From Platanthera guangdongensis (Eukaryota > Streptophyta > Magnoliopsida > Asparagales > Orchidaceae): DNA of 64,000 nucleotides. The translations under genes and the position numbers were made by a program. This document shows positions 54,216 to 64,000 of the stretch, one piece after another (position 1 is the stretch's first letter; each line of letters starts with the position of its first letter). Location of the stretch: assembly GCA_039583875.1 (NCBI GenBank), contig CM077147.1, forward strand, positions 158,185,846 through 158,249,845, written 5' to 3'. The notes below the pieces were generated by a model. The model was not told the origin of the DNA, did not search any database, and was given only the letters and a program-made list of their open reading frames with translations.

Positions 54216-56559
54216 TGTAACACCTCCATCCGTTACATGACATATAATAGAAGGTTTGGCCGGGGCCCCACAACATATGTCACAAACAGGCGGCGAAGTT
54301 ACAGGTTAATATCAAAAAAAACATTCGTGTCCTAACTCAGAGCATTCTAGCGGAAGTTTTTAAGTTGTTTGAACTCCTCATTTGAATGTCCACAATATAT
54401 AAACCAACATTTATATATATAACAACACGAAGGAATGCTCTCCAAATACATTGCAAGTCTGGCCTTATGGCCTTATAGTTAAGCTTTATAACTATGGATT
54501 TCATACATCGGCACGCAGGCCGGCCACACATGAAAGTAACATCATATGAACTTCTTTAGCCTTAGAGGGCCAGCATAGCAGCAGCAGCAACAACAAGGGC
54601 TTCAACACCCTATTTTTTCGCTCGGCTCTCCTGCACCTACACAGGACAATCCTCCGCAATGGTGACAAACAAGGCAACGGTCAGCGTTCAGCTAACCAAT
54701 TTATAACGAACCTATCCCTTACCCGGGGCAGTGGTATTCCTTCCCTGCAGGCATAACATTTTACAAGCAAACATATATATATCACACAATGTGCACTCAC
54801 GCACAATAAATACATCACAAAGACCGACCATGCGGCCCGACGGTCCGTGCACTCAGGGCACATTCTTAGTGTACCGAAAATACCTGGGTCCCACTGCAAT
54901 TCAAGGCCCAAAGCCCAACGACAAACTTGAGCATTTCGCTCTACGGCCTTCAGCCGAAGACTTTAGTCTTAATGGCGCGCAACCCTAAGACTCTTATTAT
55001 ATGTTTCTGTCGAATGCCAATAGCCCAGACACTCATGGCGGAGAACCATAACGCGGAGATAGTTCAGCCTTTTCCCGTTACTCAAATCGTCAGTTCTATG
55101 ACCAGACTGACGCGGGTCGGCATCCCTTATCCGTTCGGCACAAAGCCTTTTCAAGAGCTCTCAAAGCTCAAAATAGCCACACTGTCCCCTAAGGAATGTC
55201 TTCACAGTCGCAGGTTAGCTAGGATCCATTGCCAGCGACACTCACTATTGACTGGCATTAGCCACAGAACTCACTTTCCGTACCCAGCCCTAACCTTATC
55301 TGGATCAACCATCCAGCAATCCCTGCAGCCACCTGCAGTGTCAGAAACGTTGTTCTTTCAAGCATATAGCACAAGCACTTTGCGGATATTTTCCTGGACT
55401 TTCACTCCAGTACTTCCTGCTACTACCCTTCGAAGGCACAACCCACCGAATCCACAAACATACTCTTTTATACGCGGAGTCTTCTCTGGTTTGCAAAATA
55501 AACATCACCAATCCAGACCAACCTGTCCAGATGGTCTTCACACAGTATGCGTATTCCGTACTACACATTTCCAGATCTATATGCTAGACATCTTGGGGAT
55601 ATCCAGAATCAACCCTAGGGGAATCCCTCAACAATCCACCTTTTGGTGGGGGAAACTCATGCATATGCCAAATTAAGTACTTCACATGTCCAAGGAAGAA
55701 AGATCGTTACCCTTGACGATCGCTTTGGAGCCATGAAAAACTAGCCGGATGAAAAGCACCGCAACGGCCTTGCCTCCACGAATCTGGATTCGGCACGCGA
55801 TTCGGGGCTCTGAAGCTCCACCGGCAGCCGGATTCCTCCACCTCCTTCCTTTCTCTCCCCACTCTTTACCTCTTTAGAAAGAGAGAGAAAGGCCTTTGAT
55901 AATGGGAGAGTTATCCTAAACTAATGGCCTTATATCAGCGGGGAGATCTCAGGACCGTTGAATCCTAGTTGAAAGGAATGAACGGCAACAAAAAGTCCTG
56001 AAAAATACATTCCTGGGCCGGACACGACTTGTGACACGCCCGTATCACAGGTCGTGTGCCTTAAACGACAAAGAAACCGACTTGACCCGACCAGGACACG
56101 GCCCTATGACACGCCCGTATCACAGGCCGTGTGCTAGACATGGCTTTGGACACGCCCGTGTCCAGCCTGTGTTCAGTAGCCTCACAGACCTGATCAAGCA
56201 CAGAGAAGGACACGACCCTTGACACGCCCGTGTTACAGGTCGTGTGTCCAACGCAAGGATCATCGAGTGCATTTCGTCGAGCTCACTAGAGAACACATCG
56301 AGCGCAGAGCAGGACATGGCCCTAGACACGCCCGTGTCACAGACCATGTACCTAACTCGAGGGTCGTCGAGCGCATTTCCTCGAGCTCACTCGAGACCGC
56401 CCTGCTAACACTCGAGTGCAGGACACGGCCATGGACACGCCCGTGTCCCCGGCCGTGTTGCCTCACATAGAGTAGGATACAGCCTTAGATACGCCTGTAT
56501 CCCAGGATGTGTTGCCCACCCTACTCAGCCCATTCATCCTCGAGATTTGGGGCGTTACA
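54216..56559 (-). repeat. R5 5' LTR (right copy)
   Basis: 2344 bases, TGTAACACCTCC to GGGGCGTTACA. Without R6 the left copy aligns with it end to end. The palindrome cluster lies at about 56025-56515. Confidence 0.93.
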
Positions 56560-56564
56560 TCGAA
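56560..56564. repeat. R5 target-site duplication, right copy
   Basis: TCGAA, one base from TCAAA at 30677-30681. Confidence 0.7.
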
Positions 56565-57233
56565 TCTGGCCTCAGACCACAAGATCTCCTTCAACGAGCT
56601 CACAAAGCTCAGCCCAACACTTTCTTAGCTTCTTCCTTTTCACTCAAGGAAACTCAAGAGATGAAGAGAGAGAGAGAGAGAGAAAGAGAATGAAACCTCC
56701 TTCCTATTCTTGTCTGGTTTAGTGGACTCAGGACTAATCCTAGCCACATGATCTCTCAGTCAAAATAAAGCAAAGGCCAGGATTTGAGTTGATTGGTCAA
56801 CTTTGGCACTATCGTCTAGCAATATTGAATGTCGCCACTCAGCTATATCGACTTCACCGCTTTGACCGCTTGACCTAGGTCAACCACCACTTATTGGCTG
56901 CTTAACAGCCAGTCAGACACATGTCTCATTCCATGTGGCACAATCGCCCAGTAATATCCACTATCGCCCTCAATAACAAGCCACTCACGGCTTTCAGGCG
57001 TTGGGTGCATCGAGAGCGTCAAGTACATCGAGTGATGTCTCAACGCTTATCTCTATCGCCATATGACGATACCCACTATCGCCACTCGGCGATATCATTT
57101 TGACGATTCGTTGAATGCGTTGAGTGCATCGAGTGAAGCTCGACAAACTCTACATCGCTATCGCCATCAGGAGATACCCAGTATCGCCCGACGATAGTGA
57201 CAAACTTTCTGTTGTCAAATTTGGGTTGTTACA
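56565..57233 (-). repeat. R4 LTR, second part, with TATCGCC palindromes
   Basis: It continues the R4 LTR to its end GTTGTTACA. Between 56810 and 57205 are several ATCGCC/GGCGAT inverted words, such as CTATCGCCACTCGGCGATAT and TATCGCCCGACGATA. A similar word is at 30205-30235 in the first part. Confidence 0.8.
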
Positions 57234-57345
57234 ACCCTCCCCTCCTTACAGAAATTTTGTCCCAAAATTTGCATACAGCTATAAGGAAAACAACAACTTT
57301 AAAGTTACAACAACATTTTATTCATACAAATAATGTTATAACAAC

Positions 57346-57679
57346 TTACATAAATAACTCGGGAAACTCAGCATACATGGTCTGCTCACGCTCCCATGTT
57401 AGCTTTTGATGGCCACAGTTGTACCACCGAACTTTGACCATCCCGATTGTCTTGTTCCATAGTTGTTTGATCTTCGTATCCTCGATCCGAATAGGCTTCA
57501 CTTTCGTCGTTAGCCTACTATCGATCGGTACTTGATCCGCATCAACCACTTGAGCTGGCTCTTTCACAGCTTTTCACAGCACCGATATGTGAAACACATC
57601 ATGCAAACCACTTAGCTCCGCAAACAGAGCTAACCTATAAGAAGCTTCTCCAATTCGCTCCACCACTTCAAACGGACCA
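57346..57679 (-). pseudogene. pol: R4 integrase tail and chromodomain, truncated
   Basis: 57346-57567 encodes a chromodomain (WNKTIGMVKVRWYNCG, then LTWEREQTMYAEFPELF) close to that of R5. Upstream, to about 57679, the GPF/HDVFH region reads in frame with one TGA near 57568. Everything further is lost at the join with R8. Confidence 0.83.
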
Positions 57680-58634
57680 AGTGCTACCACGGGAGATGAA
57701 TTTTATTTCACACTTCGAGCGATTAGGACATCCTACCTACGATGGTAGAGCCGATTTCATGGCCTTGGATTATTGGATCATTTCCAACAAAGAGATATTT
57801 TCGTATTCAGGGATCTCTGTGGACCAGAAGGTAATGGTCGTCGCTTCCCAGCTGAAAGGCCTTGCTAAGAGCTGGTGGACCCGAGAGAAAGAGAACCTCA
57901 CAGATGGATGTTCGTGGGAATCTTTCAGAGAGATGTTGCTCAAGAAGTTCCTGTCATCAATTGAGCAAGATCGTTTGATAAATAATTTTCTGCACCTGAA
58001 ACAGAGACAGCTGACTGTTGTGAGTATGAGATAGAATTCATCAAGTTGAGCAGGTTCGCTCCGAAATTAGTAGCCTCTGAAGCAGGTAGAGTGAATCTGT
58101 TTCTAGGAGGACTTCATAGTGACGTCCAACAGTTGTCTAGCACGTAAAGACCAGAATCTTATGCTGAAGCAGTAGAAGATGCTCTGAAAGTAGAGGCTAT
58201 CAACATTGCAAAGAATCGTGGGTTGCAGGTGAGGAAGGATAAGAGAAAGTCTGATAAAAGTGGAAGCACTCGGGCATCTGGCCCTGCTTTGAAGAAAGGA
58301 AGCAATGAAGGATGTAGTTTCTGTGGATGGCCAGGACACTCCTTCGAGAAATGTTTCAAGAAGTTGGGAGCCCATAAGCAGCAATAAGTGCTTGAAATTC
58401 AGAGCACACCCAAAGGAGACCTGGTCTGTGCTTCGTGTAAGCAGAAGGGGCATGATGTTGCCCATTGTTGGACAAAGCATAAGGTTTGCTTCCAGTGTGG
58501 GCAGAGAGGGCATTTGAATTCTAGGTGCCTGCAGTCTCAGCCCCGGTTGCAGCCAGTTTCACTTCAATCCTTGTCGCCACCGCAACATCTGGATAAAGGG
58601 AAGGGCAAGTTGAATGTGGTGACCGTGGAATAAG
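57680..58634 (+). pseudogene. gag: R8 Gag with three zinc knuckles
   Basis: It begins in the capsid domain (MNFISHFERLGHPTYDGRAD). After a frameshift at about 58018 it continues in another frame and shows CSFCGWPGHSFEKC, CASCKQKGHDVAHC and CFQCGQRGHLNSRC, all three intact. TAA interrupts near 58384. At the site of the R3 Gag TAG it still has Trp. Confidence 0.88.
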
Positions 58635-58661
58635 TGTAGAATTCCAGTCAAGTGATCTGAG

Positions 58662-58739
58662 GTTAGATTCTAAACTAGTTCTTAGCCTTCAGCTATAGTT
58701 TTGATGTTGGTTCATCTAGTTACGTATACGATTTTATAG
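58662..58739 (+). other. R8 putative intron between gag and protease
   Basis: It reads CTGAG|GTTAGATTC to GATTTTATAG|GGGATTTG, 78 bases, at the same place as in R3. Removal keeps a GDLKVKN-type junction before the protease. The segment is decayed but both splice dinucleotides remain. Confidence 0.65.
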
Positions 58740-59428
58740 GGGATTTGAAGGTAAAGAACCGTTGGGCGTGCGTTCTTTTTGATTTTGGTGCTACCCACTC
58801 ATTTATGGCTAGGACTTTCGTAGAATGTCATCGTCTGACTGTCGATCAAGTTGGTGATCTGTTTCAAGTTAAGTTTCCCTCTGGTGACTCAGTGGTGTCC
58901 GGATAGGGTATCCAGAGTTGTCCTATCCTTTTAGGAGACTTCCTAGCTTTTGCCGATATTAAGGTGCTAGACATGGAGGACTTCGACGTAATTTTGGGCA
59001 TGGACTGGTTGTCCAGGTATGATTTTGTTATCCAATGCAAGGTAAAGCATTTGACTTCAAGATGGACAACAGCCACCCCATGAGTGTGTATGGTTTTTTG
59101 CGCCAAAATTCCCGATTATTTTTGCGTTATGTGCTCAAAAACTCTTAGATTTCGGTTGTTTTGCTTACCTGGTTTCTATTTTCGAAACTGTTACTAATTT
59201 GTCGCGCATCGAGGATATTTTTATGGTGTGAGAGTATTTCGATGTTTTCCCAGTTATTCTTTGTAGTTTTCCGCCCATGAGACATGTGGAATTTATCATT
59301 GATCTTGAACCGGGTACTCACCCTATTGCTAAGACACCGTATCATATGGCCCCGCGTGAGCTAGATGTTTTGTGTACCCAACTAGATGAATTACTGTAGT
59401 GTGGTTTTATTAGGCCAAGTTCTCCGCC
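58740..59428 (+). pseudogene. pol: R8 protease remnant
   Basis: The translated segment has LFDFGATHSF in place of the DSG/DTG active site, and FDVILGMDWL further on, with several stops and frame changes. Confidence 0.8.
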
Positions 59429-60330
59429 TTGGGTGCTACTGTCTTGTTTGTGAAAAAGAAGAATGGTTCCATGAGGTTGTGCATTGATTACAAAGAGTTG
59501 AATAAGGTAACCATCAAGAACAGGTACCCATTATCACTGATAGATGATTTGTTTGATCAATTACGTGGTACTTCGTTGTTTTCAAAGATTGATCTTCGTT
59601 CAGGATACCATCAATTGAGGATCCGTGAGTCGGATGTTCCGCAGACCACTTTTTGTTCTCGGAATGGACATTTTGAGTTCTTGGCGATGTCCTTTGGACT
59701 GATAAATACACCATCTGCTTTCATGGATATGATGAACAGAGTGTTCAAATATTTCTTAGATCATTTCATAGTCGTTTTCATTGATGACGTTCTTGTGTAT
59801 TCTCGGAGTGTTGAGGAGCATGCTAGTATCTGCACCTAGTTCTGTCTGCTCTAAGAGAGCATAAGTTGTATGCAAAGTTGAGTAAGTGTGAGTTTTGGCT
59901 TCCTCAAGTGTCCTTTTTTGGTCATGTTATGAATAAAGATGAAATTTCTGTTGACCAAGAAAAGATAGTCATTGTGATGGATTGAGAAAGACCTACCACA
60001 CCTAAGGAGATAAGAATCTTTCTAGGATTGGCAGGCTATTATAGAAGGTTTGTGGAAGGATTCTCCGTATTGTATCCACATCTGATTAAGCTTATGCCGA
60101 AGAATGCAACGTTTGTGTGGAGCGATGAATGGGAAGGAGCATTTCAGGAATTGAAAAAGAGAATGTGCACTGCTCTAGTGTTGAACTTACCTACCAAAGG
60201 AGTCTAGTATACTGTTTTTGTGGACGTATCGCACATTGGGATTGGATGTGTCTTGATGCAAGAGGGAAGAGTGATTGCGTATGTGTTGAGGCAATTGAAG
60301 ACTCATGAAAAGAAATAACCTACGCATGAT
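59429..60330 (+). pseudogene. pol: R8 reverse transcriptase
   Basis: 59429-59839 is one frame with [12 protein letters not shown] and FIDDVLVYS. After it a stop and frame change follow (SICT then stop), and the thumb region ([11 protein letters not shown], near 60020-60055) is recognisable with more damage. Confidence 0.87.
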
Positions 60331-60356
60331 TTGGAGTTTGCGATAGTGATTTTTCC

Positions 60357-60698
60357 TTGAAGCTTTGGAGACATTTGTTATATGACATATTGTGCAAGAA
60401 TTATACAGATCATAAGAGTCTGAAGTACAACTTCACTCAGAAGGAGCTGAATTTGGGGCAGCGCAGATGGTTGGAGTACATCGCGGATTATGAGGTCAAT
60501 ATCCTTTACTATGCGGACAAAGCTAACCTGGTAGCCGACGCCTTGAGTAGAAATACCGTGCAAATCTTCAACCTTTCCGTGCAATCTTTGGTAGAGGAGT
60601 TTCTGTTGATGGATATATTAGTTGGCAGTAGTGTTGTGCATTCTAGCTTAGAAGCTGAACTCTTGGATTACCCTTACAAGATTGCATCAGAAGGATGA
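60357..60698 (+). pseudogene. pol: R8 RNase H
   Basis: 113 residues ([33 protein letters not shown]). It retains the LSVQSLVEEFLL link where R3 has a stop. Confidence 0.85.
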
Positions 60699-60741
60699 TC
60701 CAGATTCACAGTATATTCGAGGTAGGACAGAGAGGTGAAAA

Positions 60742-61536
60742 TTGCCAGATTTCTCCATAGATGAGGTCGATACCCTGAAGTACCGAGGTAGGTTCTGTAT
60801 TCCTGATGTTGGTGATATTAGGGAAAAGATTTGCAGTGAAGCGCATGGTTATAGTGTTTCCAACCACCATGGTTTTATAAAGATGTATAGAGATCTGAAG
60901 CAGATCGTTTTGTGGTATGGAATAAAGGATGATATAGCTAAGTTTGTGTCTGAGTACTTCACCTGCAAGCGGGTTAAGGCAGATCATAGAAGGCCTGGTG
61001 GAAAGCGGAAGCTTTGGAATATATGAGTGTTTCTGTAATGTATATTCGTGAAAAGCTTCGTGTGTCTCATGAGCATTATGAGGAGTATGCAAATCGACGA
61101 ATGGTGGATCTGGAGTTCAAAGTTGGGGACGCGGTTTTTCTGAAGGTTTCTCTAATGCCAGTTTTAAAAGGTTTGGAAGGAACCGCAAGTTGGATCCCAA
61201 GTATGCGGGACCTTTCCAGATGTTGAGCGCATCGGAGTGTCAGCTTATAGGCTATATTTGTCTATTACTTTCCTTAGTGTTCACGATGTGTTTCATGTGA
61301 GCCAGTTGTGAAAGTGTGTTCTTAGTGATCTTCTCGTCCTTGACTCGGTGCCCCAGTTGTATCCTAATCTTTCCTATGTCGAAGAGCCTGTACGTATTTT
61401 GGAGACTCGGGATCGGGTGTTGCGGGGGAAGACGATTTTCATGGTCAAGGTTTTTTGGCGAAACCAAGACGTCGAGAGCGCGACTTGGGAGTTGAAATCG
61501 GTTATGAGAGGTTCTCATCCTCACATTTTCTCATAG
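60742..61536 (+). pseudogene. pol: R8 integrase with catalytic core deleted, and chromodomain
   Basis: 60742-61010 encodes the zinc domain (CSEAHGYSVSNHHG, CKRVKADHRRPGGK). At about 61010 it jumps to the region after the core (EYMSVSVMYIREKLR), so the part with all three catalytic acids is gone; about 200 residues are missing compared with R3. 61348-61536 encodes the chromodomain (RGKTIFMVKVFWRNQ). Confidence 0.88.
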
Positions 61537-61646
61537 TTTCCAATCGTAAGTATTTCCGTCCGTTAACCTTTGGTTATTTCTTTTTTGTTTCAGATTCGAT
61601 TTGCATATCAAGTTCCAGGACAAAAGTTCCTTTTTGGAGTGGTGAC

Positions 61647-61900
61647 TGTAATGCGCCTGATTTTTTAGACAATTATTTTAATCCTCTCGGTGATGTCATA
61701 ATGAGTTAATGGCGTTACGTTAACGCGGAGTTAACAGCCCGCCACCGTCAGTGCGTTTTCGCATCTGTTTGGTCAAGTCGACCAAAAATTTTGAATCTTA
61801 TAGGAATTGGAAAACTTCTATGTTAGAAAATTAAGCTATTCATTTTAAAAATGTCCATAAAGTTTCGATGCGATCTGAACAATATTAGAGCCTCGCCGCC
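61647..61900 (+). repeat. R8 3' LTR, U3 fragment
   Basis: It starts TGTAATGCGCCTGA and resembles the R3 LTR on its coding strand (TGACGTCATAATGA-type word, AAATTTTCCA region). Similarity ends near GAGCCTCGCCG at about 61897. Confidence 0.8.
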
Positions 61901-62535
<635 letters not shown>

Positions 62536-62643
62536 TATAGTTTCCATTAGTTATTTTCCTAATGTGTGTCCTGGTTGCATGTTGTTATAGGAGGGTTAGG
62601 ATTAAGTTTAGCATCAGACGAACCTCTTATAAATTCATTCTAT

Positions 62644-62864
62644 GGCTCCGTTTGGCATGGTGGTGGCGGTGGTCGTGAATGCGGTGGTTATGAACTGTCG
62701 TTCATTAACGCCCGACCTCATCTAAGGAACATAATTTACTTTTATATTCAAAACTAGTTGTATTTTCTTGGTGATGGTCATAACAATCTTCTTGCCAAAT
62801 AGAATGGAATGATGGTGTTTTTGTCCAAACACACTGGAGCCAAAATGTTGCGCCAAACAGAGCC
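62644..62864. mobile_element. 221-bp MITE
   Basis: The ends are GGCTCCGTTTGG and, on the other strand, GGCTCTGTTTGG (11 of 12). TAT flanks it on both sides (62641-62643, 62865-62867). There is no coding capacity. The ends and a 3-base duplication suggest a Tourist-like (PIF/Harbinger) element, but the class is uncertain. Confidence 0.65.
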
Positions 62865-63253
62865 TATGTTAGAGGGTAGTTACTCCCTGGAAATTGTGAT
62901 CAAGCATTATATAAGCATAGGTGCTCTATATAAGCATTAAAATTAGGACTATTCAGAGCACGACGTCTAAAATTAACTAGTTGAGATCTCAAATGGCGAG
63001 CAGGCGATGCAAAAAACTCCGGTCAAGCTCTTTACGTTTGACAGGAATGTCGGCAGTTGCTAAAGAATATTTATATTTGATGCTTGTCTTCTGTATTCCT
63101 TGTTCGCATGCAGGAGCAACAACAAATTTATATCAAAAGTATTCACTTTAAGAGATGCTTTTCATCTGGTGCTTTAATTTTCATAAAGTTGGTGATTATT
63201 TGAGATTTCTTTCAACCAACTACATGCTTTTGGTCCTGCTTTACACTTTGCAG
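62865..63253. other. No gene recognised
   Basis: Possibly the last intron of the expansin remnant: it ends in a T-rich stretch and TTTGCAG, a good splice acceptor. Confidence 0.4.
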
Positions 63254-63435
63254 TCAATATCCACTGAGTGGCAAGATATGAAGCATCTTTGGGGAGCAAA
63301 TTGGTGCATAATTGGCGGGCCCTTTCTCAGTGAGGGTGACTACACTTTCCGCAGAGTCCTCTCTCGGCAAGAGATGTAATTCCTGAGAATTGGCCTCCAA
63401 AAGCAACATACACTTCGCGACTCAATTTCATTTAA
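63254..63435 (+). pseudogene. Probable beta-expansin last exon, frameshifted
   Basis: After a TTTGCAG acceptor the translation reads STEWQDMKHLWGANWCIIGG. It then needs a frame change to give GPFSVRVTTLS and another to give LSARDVIPENWPPKATY and SRLNF near the stop at 63433-63435. This order matches the C-terminal cellulose-binding-like domain of beta-expansins (cell-wall loosening proteins), from memory of the family. The residues usually found between IIGG and GPF are missing. No other exon is recognised upstream, so it is a fragment. A decayed gene of another expansin subgroup is possible. Confidence 0.6.
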
Positions 63436-63833
63436 TATAAAGCATGAATGGTGGCCGAGCTCCAAACAAAGAGAGGAGGAGACTTTAGGCCATTTTGTGT
63501 AATGTTTAAGAGATTGGTCGTTTGTTGGAGTGCAAGGGCATGGCAAACATTATACAATCTTAATAAACCATACTAAATAAGCACCAGTGTGCCATTATTG
63601 TTTTATTAGCAGATGGAGATTCTGGATTTATGTTGTATGGGCAGTATAGCCCACTTCTAAGGGGAAGAGAGAGCTTTGTTTATGCCCCAACTTATTATTT
63701 ATAGCCTTTGATGTTGCACCATTGTAATGGGAATTTTCAAAGGAAAATTATAGTCTCTTGTATGAGAACTCTAGTGTTGTGATGTGTATTAATGAGAAAT
63801 TTTAAGTTTTGTGGAAGCTTTTGTGATCTGATT
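63436..63833. other. No gene recognised; possible 3' UTR of expansin remnant
   Basis: AT-rich DNA with AATATAAA and AATAAAC words but no coding frame I recognise. Confidence 0.4.
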
Positions 63834-64000
63834 TGTAACACCCTAAATTCCAGAGTTGGGAAAAATTGGGTGACACGGCCTGGGACACGGGCGTGTCCCA
63901 GGGCATGTCCTGCTCGGGTGAGCAGTCAGCGAGTGTTCGACGAATTTCCATTTTGCGAAAGAATGAGGGCACACACCCTCTGACACGGGCGTGTCAGAGG
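63834..64000 (+). repeat. R9: start of another LTR with the GACACG palindrome
   Basis: It starts TGTAACACCCTAAATTCC, like other LTR starts here. Two perfect 22-base palindromes follow, at 63880-63901 (arms CTGGGACACG/CGTGTCCCAG) and 63978-63999 (arms CTCTGACACG/CGTGTCAGAG). The coding strand of the R1 LTR has the same layout near its start. Confidence 0.7.

Larger units (their letters stand above)
30682..56559 (-). mobile_element. R5: chromovirus inserted in R4, itself host to R6 and R7
   Basis: The LTRs are 30682-38453 (interrupted by R6; about 2323 bases without it) and 54216-56559 (2344 bases). The internal region reads on the minus strand from gag (53998 downward, interrupted by R7 between 53127 and 42243) through protease, RT, RNase H, integrase and chromodomain to 38573. 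Many stop codons and at least one frameshift make it inactive. Confidence 0.92.
29189..57679 (-). mobile_element. R4: outermost chromovirus, 3' LTR and integrase tail, split by R5
   Basis: The LTR begins at 29189 (TGTAAGGCCCCC), is interrupted at 30681 by R5 and resumes at 56565 to end GTTACA at 57233. A polypurine tract and the last part of integrase follow (57234-57679) before an abrupt join to R8. It is related to R1 and R5. Because R5 sits inside it, R4 is the oldest element of this nest. Confidence 0.85.
57680..61900 (+). mobile_element. R8: decayed plus-strand relative of R3
   Basis: In order: Gag without its N-terminus, putative intron, protease remnant, RT, RNase H, integrase without core, chromodomain, polypurine tract (61632-61646) and about 250 bases of U3. 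Proteins match R3 segment by segment. The 5' LTR and most of the 3' LTR are missing. Confidence 0.9.

Overview
This window looks like repeat-rich intergenic DNA of a flowering plant, probably a dicot with a large genome (inference). Almost all of it is nested Ty3/gypsy LTR retrotransposons of the chromovirus group, primed by initiator-Met tRNA, plus two MITE-like insertions, AT microsatellites and one broken 3' piece of a probable beta-expansin gene. I see no intact host gene, no rRNA or tRNA gene and no CRISPR array. I label the elements R1 to R9.

Layout. R1 (1-6747, minus) is the gag-proximal part of a chromovirus running off the left edge; it has one LTR (4444-6747) and is the least damaged element. 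An older sequence of unknown origin (6748-8050, 15407-15897, 28222-28845) carries a degenerate palindromic tandem array and hosts two complete insertions. R2 (8051-15401, minus, TSD AAAGT) is a CRM/Reina-like chromovirus whose pol frame runs through the polypurine tract into the LTR. R3 (15898-28216, minus, TSD TATAT) is a Tekay/Del-like element with 3.4 kb LTRs full of higher-order repeats.

From 28846 onward there is a four-level nest. R4 (minus, LTR 29189-30681 plus 56565-57233) received R5 (30682-56559, minus, TSD TCAAA/TCGAA). R5 in turn received R6 (32271-37714, plus, TSD ACCGG/ACCGA) in its left LTR and R7 (42244-53126, minus, TSD GCCTG) in its gag gene. R4 ends abruptly at about 57680 against R8, a decayed plus-strand relative of R3 (57680 to about 61900) that has lost its integrase catalytic core. 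Then follow low-complexity DNA, a 221-bp MITE, the expansin remnant, and the first 167 bases of another LTR (R9, plus strand, from 63834).

Points of special interest. (1) In R1, R3, R5 and R8 gag and protease are separated by 76-79 bases with GT..AG ends and in-frame stops. Removing them joins the two reading frames at the same place, which suggests a spliceosomal intron that sets the Gag to Gag-Pol ratio. (2) R6 has one uninterrupted 856-codon frame joining a Gag domain to an integrase-tail/chromodomain remnant with no protease, RT, RNase H or integrase core, so it looks like a non-autonomous partner of an R2-like element. (3) Several LTR families share a perfect palindrome with core GACACG..CGTGTC whose outer arms change in a compensated way. 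R7 LTRs carry two hairpins with different stems but nearly the same loop. Family assignments rest on motif recognition, not on database searches.
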